From positions 248,001 through 312,000 of the forward strand of contig MVIG01000007.1 of assembly GCA_002086835.1 (NCBI GenBank): a stretch of DNA of 64,000 nt, given 5' to 3'. This DNA comes from Mycolicibacterium porcinum (lineage in GTDB: Bacteria; Actinomycetota; Actinomycetes; Mycobacteriales; Mycobacteriaceae). Shown here in pieces: positions 1-8,386 of this stretch. The notes beneath the pieces are model-generated. The model made no database searches and was not told the origin of the DNA. It worked only from the letters and a program-made list of their open reading frames with translations. How positions within the stretch are numbered: position 1 is the first letter of the stretch; every line of letters starts with the position of its first letter. The translations under genes were made by a program, and so were the position numbers.

Positions 1-24
1 AACGAGATCGTCGACAGCCTGTAG
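1..24 (+). CDS. possible C-terminal end of an upstream gene (partial)
   Basis: Frame 1 reads NEIVDSL followed by a TAG stop at 22-24. It could be the tail of a plus-strand gene that starts before the window and converges on the minus-strand gene ending at 37. Seven codons cannot identify a family, so this rests only on the open frame reaching the edge and the tight convergent spacing. Confidence 0.2.
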   Translation, partial: NEIVDSL

Positions 25-36
25 GACTCTGCGGAC

Positions 37-372
37 TCACACCGACAGCAGCCGCTGGAAGAAATCGCGATAGCGCTGCAGGGCCACCCGCAGGTCCTCG
101 GTCGAGGCCGCTTCGCCGCGGTCCCATTGCGCCTCAAGGCGAGAACGCGTATCTGCGAAGCTCGCGGTGAGCTCGTCGACGACTTCTGACACCAGGTTGT
201 CGGCTTTCTGTACGCACCCTTTCGGATCGTCGACGAATGCCGCCTGAACGTCATTCCACCGCGAATGCAATCCGGATCGATGTTCGTCGGCGAACAACAA
301 CGTGTTGTCCTCGCTCCCCGTCTGGGCTTCGGCAGGTCGGGCCGTCGTCGTGTGTTCGTCGTGCGTGGTCAT
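37..372 (-). CDS. small conserved-type hypothetical protein, paralogue of the upstream gene
   Basis: A 111-residue soluble protein of unknown function. Its middle part has a tryptophan-led segment (RWNDVQAAFVDDP), then a K-ADNLVSEVV helix, and it ends in YRDFFQRLL. The same three elements occur in the same order in the gene just upstream (GVTQAGFIDSP, EADRLVTEVM, YRALFEQLV), so the two are related copies. The ATG lies inside a 4-base overlap with the stop of the upstream gene (369-372), which indicates translational coupling. There is no signal peptide or membrane segment, so this copy looks cytoplasmic while its partner is membrane-anchored. Function unknown. Confidence 0.75.
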   Translation of the reverse strand: MTTHDEHTTTARPAEAQTGSEDNTLLFADEHRSGLHSRWNDVQAAFVDDPKGCVQKADNLVSEVVDELTASFADTRSRLEAQWDRGEAASTEDLRVALQRYRDFFQRLLSV

Positions 373-968
373 GCCCGCGCCTCCTTGGTCGAATCCGCAC
401 CGGCGTCGTTCGTGCCGACCTCACTTCCGCCAGCACCGACCAACTGCTCGAAGAGCGCGCGATAGTGCACGATCGCCTCACGTTGCGCCTCGGTGCCGAT
501 CTCGCCCTTCTCCTGAGCCAGGTGCAGGATATGCGCGGCACGATAGTGCTCGACCACCTTGGGGTGATCCACCGAGATATCGGCGGCACGCTGCTCGAAA
601 TCGTCTATCGGATAACCACGTTCACGCATCACCTCGGTCACCAGGCGGTCCGCCTCGCTGACCGACTTCGACGGGCTGTCGATAAACCCGGCCTGGGTCA
701 CCCCCCACGCCTCGATGTACCGGGCCCGAGATTCCGGCGTCAACTCGTTGATCTTGAGCTTGTTGTGCTTGCGTTCGCGCGCAAGCAGCTCCCGCTCCGC
801 GGCACGTTGACCGCCTGCTGTTTCGACGGCGTGCTCATACTCGGGCCCGAACTGTTCCCTGAGTCGTTCACTGCGCTTCTGACGCATCATCGCTGCCACC
901 ACTACCACCGCGAGCAGCACGATGACCACGGCAACTACGACGATGACTATCCAACTCCATGTAGGCAT
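369..968 (-). CDS. membrane-anchored hypothetical protein with one N-terminal TM helix
   Basis: A 199-residue protein. I chose the start at 968 because a strong ribosome binding site (AGGAGGT) lies just upstream and because it puts the hydrophobic helix (about residues 6-28, valine-rich) at the N-terminus. A longer in-frame extension to 1121 exists but runs into the neighbouring gene. The helix is followed by a charged stretch (RQKRSERLREQFGPEYEHAV) and a helical domain shared with the 111-residue downstream protein. It resembles mycobacterial proteins with one membrane anchor and an 'FGPEYE' segment. Function is not known. It forms a two-gene operon with the downstream gene. Confidence 0.75.
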   Translation of the reverse strand: MPTWSWIVIVVVAVVIVLLAVVVVAAMMRQKRSERLREQFGPEYEHAVETAGGQRAAERELLARERKHNKLKINELTPESRARYIEAWGVTQAGFIDSPSKSVSEADRLVTEVMRERGYPIDDFEQRAADISVDHPKVVEHYRAAHILHLAQEKGEIGTEAQREAIVHYRALFEQLVGAGGSEVGTNDAGADSTKEARA

Positions 969-1041
969 TTCCAGACCTCCTGCCGCCAGGAGTACCCGTG
1001 CACCGTCGACAGAAACGTCAATACTCGGATGCGGCCGACGG

Positions 1042-1599
1042 TCAGCGGCAATAAGAGCGGGTGGCGTGCTCCAGCGCCCGCCGGTACAGCGGATCCAGAT
1101 CGCGTGCCGCCGCCACCTCATCGACCGCGCTCGCCAGGTCGGCCCGGCAGGCCGGCGAGTGCAGGGCGGGCCACTGGTTGACGATCTCGTTCACCATCGT
1201 GTGGTTGAGGCCGTCGATGGTGGTCCTCGACCCGGCCAGGTCAGGAGCGCTCGCCGGAGCGGTGCCGGGATCCAGCTTCCACTGGGAGAACAACCCATAC
1301 TCCACCGCGACGGTCGCGTCGATCTGATCCCGGAAAATGTCCCTCACGTAGGCCGGGTCGATATTGCGGTTGTCGGCCTCCGCGGTGGTGGCGTCGATGA
1401 CCTGTTGTTCGCGGCGCGGATCCTCGATGGTCCCGCCTTCTCGAAACTTGTTGGCGGCCACCGGATCCGCGGTCTGCAGGCGTTGCGCGGCGGCGTCGAC
1501 CAGCGGTTGCAGCGGGCTGGAACCTTCAGCTCCCGCGATCGGTGCCAGGGACAGGGCCGCAACTGCGAGGGCAGCGACTGTCGCGATTCGGGTCGGCAT
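1042..1599 (-). CDS. secreted chorismate mutase, AroQ-gamma type
   Basis: A 185-residue protein predicted to convert chorismate to prephenate outside the cytoplasm. Residues 1-24 form a signal peptide (MPTRIATVAALAVAALSLAP, then AGA before the mature part). The mature chain follows the M. tuberculosis secreted enzyme (Rv1885c type): LVDAAAQRLQTADPVAANKF, IEDPRREQQV, DQIDATVAVEYGLFSQWKLDP and a C-terminal LYRRALEHATRSYC. The two cysteines (about 151 and 184) match the disulfide of that family. Arg of AAQRL, Lys of NKF and Glu of VEYG correspond to active-site positions by recalled alignment. The ATG overlaps the TGA of the upstream DUF2993 gene by one base (TGATG), so the two are probably cotranslated. 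Confidence 0.9.
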   Translation of the reverse strand: MPTRIATVAALAVAALSLAPIAGAEGSSPLQPLVDAAAQRLQTADPVAANKFREGGTIEDPRREQQVIDATTAEADNRNIDPAYVRDIFRDQIDATVAVEYGLFSQWKLDPGTAPASAPDLAGSRTTIDGLNHTMVNEIVNQWPALHSPACRADLASAVDEVAAARDLDPLYRRALEHATRSYCR

Positions 1600-2657
1600 C
1601 AGAGCTTGGCGAAGCAGGCGTCGTCGGATTCGTCGTTGGGAATGGACGCATTCTGGCTGGAGAACTTGCCCACCACCCCGGTGTCGGTCACCGCGACGCT
1701 GTCGGCGTGAATACCCAGCGGGTAGGCATCGTTCAGCTTGGTCGTCAGGCCGTCGAGAGCGGCCTGCACGGTGTCCTTCTCGAACGGGCCGCTGACGTCG
1801 GTGACCTGCAAATCGAGATTGCCGTCGTTCACCACCGGCTTCGCCGTCACCTTGGTGTCCCCCACCGCCGCCATCGTGATGGTGCCCGCGGCGGGATCCG
1901 TGCTCACGTCGGTGACCAGTGCACCGACGCCGGGCAGATTCTCGGCCACCGTGTCCTTGATACCGGCCGCCGTCCAACTCAGGGTGGCGCTCAACGATCC
2001 GATGGTGCCCTTGGAGTCCGCGGTGCCCTGCAAGCGGATGTCCGACAACGCCACATCCGCGGTCATCCCCTTCGCGGCCTGCACCTGCTTGCCCGCGGTC
2101 TGAACGGAGATGTTGGTGTAGTGCCCGTTGATGTGCTGCCACAGGAACGGCGGATTGACGCCGAACGAGACCGAGGCGTTGTCCTCCACCACGCATTCGG
2201 CGACCGCGACGAGTACCGAACCCGCCTTGTGCCGGGCGTAGAGCTCGGCGCCGGTCAGACCGATCACCACGAGGGCGACGACGATGACGGCGGCCAGGAC
2301 GATCCCCTGCGGACTACGCCACAGTGAAGAGGACTTCGCCGGCACTGGTGGCGTGTCGCCGGGTCCGGTGGCGGGCGGTTGCTGCGGTGGCTGTCCGGCC
2401 GGCCGAGGAGGCACCGGGGGTCGGTTCCGCATGATCTTCTCGGTCGCGGCCTCCGGCGGGGTGAATTTCTCCGTCGCGGGCTCAGGTCGCTGAGGGCGGG
2501 CCCGGATCTGTTCGGTCGGCGCCTCGGGCCGTCCCGGACGAGGCAGCCTGCGGGTGGCCGGATCGGGCGGCGGCACAGGGCCCCGACCTCGCCGGCCGGG
2601 GTCGCCGGGGTATTGCGGCGGTGTCGGCACCTCCGCAATTCTGCCCCATCGCCGCAC
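1599..2657 (-). CDS. DUF2993 (LmeA-like) membrane-anchored protein with proline-rich N-terminus
   Basis: A 352-residue protein. The first ~115 residues are proline-rich and cytoplasmic-looking, with repeated 'TEKF/TEKI/TEQI' units. They are followed by one TM helix (GIVLAAVIVVALVVIGLTG) and an exported domain of the DUF2993 family (QTAGKQVQAAKGMTADVALSDIRL region, then a C-terminal VAVTDTGVVGKF). DUF2993 includes LmeA, a lipid-binding protein needed for lipomannan elongation; equivalence is not shown here. The GTG at 2657 is the longest start, and a second GTG at 2630 is possible. It overlaps the secreted chorismate mutase gene by one base, so both products are likely made together at the envelope. 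Confidence 0.8.
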   Translation of the reverse strand: MRRWGRIAEVPTPPQYPGDPGRRGRGPVPPPDPATRRLPRPGRPEAPTEQIRARPQRPEPATEKFTPPEAATEKIMRNRPPVPPRPAGQPPQQPPATGPGDTPPVPAKSSSLWRSPQGIVLAAVIVVALVVIGLTGAELYARHKAGSVLVAVAECVVEDNASVSFGVNPPFLWQHINGHYTNISVQTAGKQVQAAKGMTADVALSDIRLQGTADSKGTIGSLSATLSWTAAGIKDTVAENLPGVGALVTDVSTDPAAGTITMAAVGDTKVTAKPVVNDGNLDLQVTDVSGPFEKDTVQAALDGLTTKLNDAYPLGIHADSVAVTDTGVVGKFSSQNASIPNDESDDACFAKL

Positions 2658-2692
2658 CCGTCAGGACTGCGGCGCGCCTGTGGGTTCGCTCC

Positions 2693-3859
2693 TCATTCCT
2701 GGTCGTCCGCCGTACCCACCGGCACCACTTCGGGCTGTTGTTGCAGGCCAGCGGGATTTGCGGTGGCGGCCGCGGTGATCGACAGCCCGGCGATCACCAG
2801 GCAGATCACGGTGTAGGCGAGGCTGCCGGTGGGGTCGCCGGTGGCGGTGACACCGTCGACGGCTCCGAAGTACGCCGGCAGGGCCGTCAGCCACAGGACC
2901 GTCATCACCGCCAGGTACACCGCGGCATACCGCAGGATCAGCGGGTTCGCGTAACGCACGGCCGCGGGATCGCGGTCCTTGCGCAGGCTCGACCATTGAC
3001 CGATCAGCACCGGAATCGCCACCGCCGTGAGCACGACCAGTTCGGCGGCGTAGACGATGCCGCCCACCGTCGTGCTGCCCGAGATGGACGTGGCGAGTGT
3101 GGCGGGCAGAGGCAGGATCGCCGTGCCGATCGAGGCCAGGACGCCGATCGCGATGGTGCGACCCACGATCTGTAGACCGGTGAAGGTCTTGCCGTCCTGG
3201 ACGTGGCGACCGACGAACAGCTGCACGCAGAAGGCCAGCGACATCGGCCACAGCGCCGCGAACACCACCACGCTGGGCAACGGCACCGAAGCGAAGAACG
3301 GTTGGTTCATCGGATGATCGAGCGTCCACTCCCACCACCGCAGCTGCGGTCCGAGGTGGTCGAAGATCTCGTAGAAGGCGTGGTGGACGAACCCGACGCA
3401 GATCGCCCCCACCAGAACCCCGCGCCTGCGGAAAACCCCGAGGATGCGGACGATCTCGTAGGCGACGGTGGCCATCATCGGGTAGATCGCGACGATGTAG
3501 AGCGGCAGCCGGCCCCAGAGGAAGTCGACCGTGAACACGTTGTGCGCGAACATCGTGTCGACGTGATCGGCGATCCCGAACGCCCCGGGGAAATACAGCG
3601 GCGGTTCGATGATCAGCAGATAGGCGATCGCGCCGAACCACAGCACCAGGTTGGTGGGATCGTTGTGCCGGCGCAGCCGCACGATCGCGTACACCAGGGC
3701 CAGCACCGCCCCGACGATCACGGTGATCTCCAGCACCGGCAGCGTCCAGTTCTCCAGCCCGAACGGGTTGCGGAACTCGACCAGACCGCCGGCGGTGTCA
3801 CAGGAAAAGCCCAGGCGCTCAGCCAAACCCGCGAAAGTGGGGGTGCACAGATCAGACAT
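2693..3859 (-). CDS. polytopic membrane protein, unknown function
   Basis: A 388-residue integral membrane protein with about eight to nine hydrophobic helices. The start MSDLCTPTF at 3859 is preferred over a longer frame to 4012 because it leaves an 8-base overlap with the upstream hydrolase-like gene; the longer version would overlap it by about 160 bases. Notable polar residues sit near membrane edges: EPPLYFPG, HVDTMFAHN, and a HHAFYEIFDHLGP segment with several histidines and acidic residues that could bind metal. I do not recognise the family. Its place directly behind the metal-dependent-hydrolase-like gene and a TetR operator suggests a shared, inducible role. Confidence 0.75.
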   Translation of the reverse strand: MSDLCTPTFAGLAERLGFSCDTAGGLVEFRNPFGLENWTLPVLEITVIVGAVLALVYAIVRLRRHNDPTNLVLWFGAIAYLLIIEPPLYFPGAFGIADHVDTMFAHNVFTVDFLWGRLPLYIVAIYPMMATVAYEIVRILGVFRRRGVLVGAICVGFVHHAFYEIFDHLGPQLRWWEWTLDHPMNQPFFASVPLPSVVVFAALWPMSLAFCVQLFVGRHVQDGKTFTGLQIVGRTIAIGVLASIGTAILPLPATLATSISGSTTVGGIVYAAELVVLTAVAIPVLIGQWSSLRKDRDPAAVRYANPLILRYAAVYLAVMTVLWLTALPAYFGAVDGVTATGDPTGSLAYTVICLVIAGLSITAAATANPAGLQQQPEVVPVGTADDQE

Positions 3860-4802
3860 CGGCGGTGGTTGCTTTCTCCTTGGCCGCGTCACCCGCGGTG
3901 TACCACTGGGTGACCTCGTAGCCGTCCTCGTAGCGCCGGAACCACTCGTCGGCCAATGCCGGCAGTTTTTCGTGGGCCGGATTGTGGCCCGGGACCTGGC
4001 TGCGCACGACACCGGTCAGGGCGGTCAACATCTCGCGCACCGGCAGATGCGCGAACGCGTTCGCCACCGGTCCGTCGTACGGGGTCTTGGTGAACGGAAG
4101 CTTTTGCAGCAGAGCCTTTTTCCGTGCCTGCATGCCGAACATCGACACCGCGTCGATCTGGCGCTCCTCCAGCGGAACGTGCTTGTTGAAGCCTTCGGTG
4201 GCGATCTTGAGCACCGCCCAGACGTGTTTGAAGATCGACGGCGCGACCCGCATCCGGTACCACGGGTCGTCGGCCACCGCGTCGTAGATGATCAGCGCCG
4301 AGCTGCGGTGCTCGACCTCTTCGACGAAGTGCCACAGGAACAATGACGCCACCCGGTCGTCGCCCGGAGCGAACAGCGTGTCGTCATGGTCGAGCATCAG
4401 CTTGAAGACCGGGGTGAACGTCGCCTCCAGGTCGGCGGTGTAGGCCAGCCGGTACTTCAGCGGTGTCTCGGCGGTGAGGTCGTCGTACGCCTTGACCACC
4501 TCGTCGAGGGTCTCCTTGAGGCCCGGGTAGGCCTTGATCAGGCCCTTGGCGTGTTGGCGGTGGGCCATCGCGTGCTGGCCTTCCTGCCGCACGAAGGCCT
4601 GGGCCTCCTCCGCCACCGCCGGATCGGTGATGAACGGCATGGCCTCGGTGATCATGTGACCGATCATCTTCTCGAAGGCGATGGCCAGGAACGACACCGC
4701 GTTGGCCATCGACGAGAACGCCGGGTTGGTCTCGTTCCACAGGAACGGGACGCGGTGGTCCGCGAACGCGAACCTCATCTTTCGCACGATCAGATCCGTC
4801 AT
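3852..4802 (-). CDS. metal-dependent hydrolase-like protein (Metal_hydrol / PF10118 type)
   Basis: A 316-residue, mostly helical protein. Runs such as RQEGQHAMAHRQHAK and WHFVEEVEHRSSALIIYD hold the Glu/His pattern (E-x-x-H twice) of a di-metal helical bundle, as seen in the predicted metal-dependent hydrolase family PF10118. The fold resembles ferritin-like di-iron proteins, so an oxygenase activity is also possible. I chose ATG 4802 (MTDLIVRKM) because AGGTGG lies upstream; an extension to 4832 would run into the inverted repeat at 4827-4858. It is divergent from a TetR gene across that repeat and overlaps the downstream membrane protein gene by 8 bases. Confidence 0.75.
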   Translation of the reverse strand: MTDLIVRKMRFAFADHRVPFLWNETNPAFSSMANAVSFLAIAFEKMIGHMITEAMPFITDPAVAEEAQAFVRQEGQHAMAHRQHAKGLIKAYPGLKETLDEVVKAYDDLTAETPLKYRLAYTADLEATFTPVFKLMLDHDDTLFAPGDDRVASLFLWHFVEEVEHRSSALIIYDAVADDPWYRMRVAPSIFKHVWAVLKIATEGFNKHVPLEERQIDAVSMFGMQARKKALLQKLPFTKTPYDGPVANAFAHLPVREMLTALTGVVRSQVPGHNPAHEKLPALADEWFRRYEDGYEVTQWYTAGDAAKEKATTADV

Positions 4803-4826
4803 CGGTGCCACCTCGCTTGTCCGAGC

Positions 4827-4858
4827 AATCATACAAAGAACGCGTGGGTTGTATGATT
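4827..4858. promoter_or_regulatory. perfect 10-bp inverted repeat, probable TetR operator
   Basis: AATCATACAA (4827-4836) and TTGTATGATT (4849-4858) are exact reverse complements separated by 12 bases. The repeat sits between the divergent hydrolase-like gene (start 4802) and TetR gene (start 4934), where a repressor could control both promoters. This arrangement is typical of TetR autoregulation. Confidence 0.7.
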
Positions 4859-4933
4859 ACTACACGCGGATGCGGCCCGTCAACGCTGGGTGGCGATATC
4901 CTGCAGGAATGTGGCTGGCCAGGAATCCGAACC

Positions 4934-5551
4934 GTGGCGCGTAGACGCGGGTGGGACGGGCGCCCTCCCGGCAGCGACGAGGAGGCCTCTGAGCGCATCG
5001 TCGCAGCTGCCGTGCAGCTGATCGCCGAGACCGGTACCGGGATCAGCATCGCCGACGTCGCGGCGTCACTGGGCGTCATCCGCCAGACGGTGTACCGCTA
5101 CTTCCCCACCGCCGAATCGCTGATGCACGCTGCGGCCATCGCTACGGTCGACGGATTTCTCGACCGGCTCGCGGAGAGCGTGCGCGGCATCACCGACCCG
5201 GCCGAGGCGATGACCGAGGGCGTCATGTTCACGCTGGAAGAGGTCGCCCGCGTACCGCACTTGCGCATCATGCTGTCCGGACCGCAGGCCGTCGCCAGTT
5301 CGGTCAACGTCGCCTCCGACGAAGGCCAGGCTTTCGGCATGCGGATGATCACCCGCTTCGATGTCGACTGGGAGAAGTACGGATACGACGAGGCCGCCCT
5401 GCGCGAACTCGTGGAGTTCACGCTCCGCACCATGCTGTCGTTCTTCGTCGCACCCAATGATCCCGGCCGGAGCCGAGAAGAGCTGCGCCGCTTTCTCAGA
5501 CGGTGGCTGGGCGGGTCGATTCTGGCGCAGCCAGTCGACGGGAAGCGATGA
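4934..5551 (+). CDS. TetR/AcrR family transcriptional regulator
   Basis: A 205-residue regulator. The N-terminal helix-turn-helix is clear: ERIVAAAVQLIAETGTGISIADVAASLGVIRQTVYRYFPTAESLM (about residues 18-62). The rest is a ligand-binding helical domain. I chose the GTG at 4934 because the open frame upstream to 4805 runs through the inverted repeat and encodes a non-regulator-like sequence, while the family normally starts 10-20 residues before the first helix. It is divergent from the hydrolase-like/membrane protein operon and most likely represses it through the repeat at 4827-4858. Its 3' end overlaps the convergent epoxide-hydrolase-like gene by 56 bases. Confidence 0.85.
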   Translation: MARRRGWDGRPPGSDEEASERIVAAAVQLIAETGTGISIADVAASLGVIRQTVYRYFPTAESLMHAAAIATVDGFLDRLAESVRGITDPAEAMTEGVMFTLEEVARVPHLRIMLSGPQAVASSVNVASDEGQAFGMRMITRFDVDWEKYGYDEAALRELVEFTLRTMLSFFVAPNDPGRSREELRRFLRRWLGGSILAQPVDGKR

Positions 5552-6509
5552 CATCGCCGAACACGGCGGGGATCAACCGGTTGAAGATGTCGGCGCGCTC
5601 CCACTGCAGGAAATGGCCGGCACCCGGAACCACCAGCGGCCCGATGCGGTCGAGAAACGCCCGCTCACAACGGGGCACGAAATCCTCGCCGACCACATGA
5701 TCGTCCGGCCCGTAGAGCACGAGCGTGGGCACGGCCACGGCGTCCATGAGCGGGATCTCGGACATGTTGCGACCGTACGCGAGTTGATACGACGCCCAGC
5801 CGGCCCGTAGCCGCGCCTCGTCGGCGAACGGCTCGGTCATGAAATCCACGTCGGCCTGGGCGAACGCATACGCCGAACCCCACAGCCGATTGGTGTACAT
5901 CGCGGCAACCCACTGCCTGCGCGCCTCGGGCGTCGGCAGCATCGCGGCGAGTTCGTCAGGGAAGGCACCCTGCATCCAGCGGTAGTCACCGGTGGGGTCG
6001 GTCGCGCCTCCCACCGACGCCGGGTGTCGGCTGCCGATGCCCGAGTAGTCCACCGCCATGGGCGGCACTGTGTTGAAAACGCAGAAACGGCTGACGAATC
6101 CGGGGAACCGATGGATCAGGTCGGTACTCACGACCGCCCCGACGTCACTCGCCGCGATCAGGCAGGACTCGTGACCCAGTTGGTCATGCACCAACGCGTA
6201 CAGGTCGCGGGAGTACGTCACGATGTCGTGCTGGTCGTCGGGTGGGATCGAACTGTCCCCCATACCGCGCAGATCCGGGACGATGACCTCGAAACCGGCC
6301 GCAGCCAGGGCCTCGATGTTGCGCCACCAGATCCGCTTGGTCTCGGGATACCCGTGCACCAGCAGAAGTGGCACTCCGCCGATCCCCTCGCGGACGAACG
6401 CCAGCGAAACCCCTTCGGCGACAACGGCAGAATGGATGGTGTACGCGTCAGCGGCCGGTGCCGGAGGCTGCGCCGGCCGCTGACGCGGGTCATAACGGAA
6501 GTCCGCCAT
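5496..6509 (-). CDS. alpha/beta hydrolase, epoxide-hydrolase-like
   Basis: A 337-residue alpha/beta-hydrolase-fold enzyme. The oxyanion-hole motif HGYPE (HGxPE) and the nucleophile elbow AASDVGA, with Asp in place of Ser, are those of epoxide hydrolases and haloalkane dehalogenases. LYGPDDHVVG supplies the acid and GAGHFLQWE the histidine. The cap region (about 170-240) contains tyrosines that could activate an epoxide. It is transcribed in the same direction as the amidohydrolase gene 18 bases upstream, so the two may form an operon. Epoxide hydrolysis is the more likely activity; dehalogenation is less likely because the second halide-binding Trp is not evident. Confidence 0.8.
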   Translation of the reverse strand: MADFRYDPRQRPAQPPAPAADAYTIHSAVVAEGVSLAFVREGIGGVPLLLVHGYPETKRIWWRNIEALAAAGFEVIVPDLRGMGDSSIPPDDQHDIVTYSRDLYALVHDQLGHESCLIAASDVGAVVSTDLIHRFPGFVSRFCVFNTVPPMAVDYSGIGSRHPASVGGATDPTGDYRWMQGAFPDELAAMLPTPEARRQWVAAMYTNRLWGSAYAFAQADVDFMTEPFADEARLRAGWASYQLAYGRNMSEIPLMDAVAVPTLVLYGPDDHVVGEDFVPRCERAFLDRIGPLVVPGAGHFLQWERADIFNRLIPAVFGDVIASRRLAAPESTRPATV

Positions 6510-6527
6510 GGAGGAAGACCCTACGGC

Positions 6528-8288
6528 TCAGCGGGTCCCACGCACCAGACGCCCCGGTCGGGCACCGGTGTCGACGCCGTGCCGGCGGGTCACCGCGCCG
6601 CTGACGATCGTCGCGTCGTATCCACTAGCGCCCTGCACCAATCGCTTTCCGCCGGCAGGCAGGTCATAGGCCATCCGCGGCGCGTGCAAGGTCAGCGCGT
6701 CCAGATCGATGACGTTGACGTCGGCCTTCTTGCCCACGCCGATCACGCCGCGGTCCGACATTCCGTAGAGCTGTGCGGTGTCGTGCGACTGCTTGCGGAT
6801 CACGTACTCCAGCGGCAGCTTCTCGCCGCGGTGCCGGTCGCGCGCCCAGTGCGTCAGCAGGAACGTCGGGTAGGACGCGTCGCAGATCATGCTGCAGTGC
6901 GCCCCACCGTCGGACAGGCCCAGCACACCGGCCGGATGGGTGAGCATCTCCCGGATCGCATCGTGGTTGCCGTCGGAGTAGTTGAACATCGGGTACATCA
7001 GCATGGCGCCGGCATCGGCCTCGAGCATCAAGTCGTACATCGCCACCAGGGGGTCCACACCGCGCTGCTTGGCGATCGCCGCGACGGTGCGCTCGTCGGT
7101 CGGTTCGTAGTCCGGCGGTTCCCCGATGTGGTACAGCCGGTTTGCCGCATTCTGCGCGAGCATGAACATGCCGTCGAAGAGCTTGTTCGGGTCGATCGGC
7201 AGATCTTCCTCGGCCAGGATCGCCGCCCGTACCTTCGGGTCCGCGAGCCGCTCGGCCAGCTCCTCGCGGGTACATTCGGCCTGCAGGCGCCGGTAGGTCG
7301 GCCGGTGGGTGAAGGCGTGGTGACCGGGAAAGCCCAGCAGCATGCCGAACGGTCGCGCCGCCACCTGCGGGAACAACCGGCTACCGGCCTGATGCGCCGC
7401 GGCCGACAGATCGAGCTGCTCCCGCCACAGGTTGGGGTCGGCGTCGACCTGGATCAGGGCGAAGCTGAGTGCGCAGTCGACCTCCTCGCCGAGGCGACGC
7501 ATCCACTCGAGTTCTGTCTTCGGTGCGACGATGTCCTCGCCGGCGGCACCCTGCGGAGCCAGCTCGAACACCGCCGCGCCACCGGCGGCGGTGGCCCGGC
7601 CCAGGGCGAACAGCTCGTCCTCTGCGGCGAAGGTACCGGGCACCGGCTCGCCGTCCATGGCGCGGTGAGCTAGCGTGCGGGAGGACGAAAAGCCAAGCGC
7701 ACCAGCTTCGATGGCCTCCTGCACCAGCTGGGCCATCGCCTTGATGTCGTCGGGCGTCGCGGGTTCGTTGCGGGCGCCGCGCTCTCCCATCGCGTAGGCG
7801 CGCACGGCGCCGTGGGCGATCTGGGTCCCCATGTCAACGGCCAGTTCGCGCCGGCCGATCACATCGAGGTACTCGCCGAAGGTCTCCCAACCCCAGGTGA
7901 TGCCCTCGGTCAGGGCGGTGCCGGGGATGTCTTCGACGCCCTCCATCAGCTTGATCAGCCAGTCCTCCTGGCCGGGCCGGACCGGGGCGAAGCCGACACC
8001 GCAGTTGCCCGCAACCACGGTGGTGACACCGTGGTTGCTGGACGGTTCGAGCACGGCGTCCCAGGAGACCTGGCCGTCGTAGTGGGTGTGAATGTCGACG
8101 AAGCCGGGGGCGACGATCTTTCCTGTGGCGTCGATGGTTTCAGCTGCATCACCGGCGAGAGCCGGGTCGTCGGCGCCGCGCCGATACACCTCGACGATCT
8201 TTCCGTCCTTGATCGCGACATCTGCGGTGAACCGATCGGCGCCGGTCCCGTCGACCACAGTGCCGCCGGTGATTTTGAGATCGAACAC
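6528..8288 (-). CDS. amidohydrolase, N-acyl-D-amino-acid deacylase family
   Basis: A 586-residue metal-dependent amidohydrolase. Landmarks in order: [14 protein letters not shown] at the N-terminus, [11 protein letters not shown] (first metal motif), [10 protein letters not shown] (metal-binding Cys loop of D-aminoacylases), a long TIM barrel with insert, [10 protein letters not shown] (catalytic Asp region), and a closing [19 protein letters not shown]. Members hydrolyse N-acyl-D-amino acids or related cyclic amides. The start is the GTG at 8288, preceded by AGGGAG; a longer frame enters the inverted repeat at 8321. It is divergent from a Rieske oxygenase gene and 18 bases upstream of the epoxide-hydrolase-like gene. 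The true substrate is unknown. Confidence 0.85.
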   Translation of the reverse strand: MFDLKITGGTVVDGTGADRFTADVAIKDGKIVEVYRRGADDPALAGDAAETIDATGKIVAPGFVDIHTHYDGQVSWDAVLEPSSNHGVTTVVAGNCGVGFAPVRPGQEDWLIKLMEGVEDIPGTALTEGITWGWETFGEYLDVIGRRELAVDMGTQIAHGAVRAYAMGERGARNEPATPDDIKAMAQLVQEAIEAGALGFSSSRTLAHRAMDGEPVPGTFAAEDELFALGRATAAGGAAVFELAPQGAAGEDIVAPKTELEWMRRLGEEVDCALSFALIQVDADPNLWREQLDLSAAAHQAGSRLFPQVAARPFGMLLGFPGHHAFTHRPTYRRLQAECTREELAERLADPKVRAAILAEEDLPIDPNKLFDGMFMLAQNAANRLYHIGEPPDYEPTDERTVAAIAKQRGVDPLVAMYDLMLEADAGAMLMYPMFNYSDGNHDAIREMLTHPAGVLGLSDGGAHCSMICDASYPTFLLTHWARDRHRGEKLPLEYVIRKQSHDTAQLYGMSDRGVIGVGKKADVNVIDLDALTLHAPRMAYDLPAGGKRLVQGASGYDATIVSGAVTRRHGVDTGARPGRLVRGTR

Positions 8289-8320
8289 GTTTTGCTCCCT
8301 TGAGGCGTGGAGGCCGCTAC

Positions 8321-8351
8321 GGTCGCAATGTAACACCGTTACATTGCGACC
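8321..8351. promoter_or_regulatory. perfect 14-bp inverted repeat, probable TetR operator
   Basis: GGTCGCAATGTAAC (8321-8334) and GTTACATTGCGACC (8338-8351) are exact reverse complements with the 3-base spacer ACC. It lies between the divergent amidohydrolase (start 8288) and Rieske oxygenase (start 8387) genes, close enough to cover both promoters. The probable ligand is the TetR protein encoded at 9715, cotranslated with the oxygenase. Confidence 0.8.
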
Positions 8352-8386
8352 GTCGCGAGATTGTCCTTCTCAGCGGGAGGCGTTCC

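Noticed and set aside
237..1181. 314-codon plus-strand frame opposite the two paralogous genes
   Set aside because: No ribosome binding site and Arg/Pro-rich translation; the minus-strand genes have clear starts, coupling and mutual homology.
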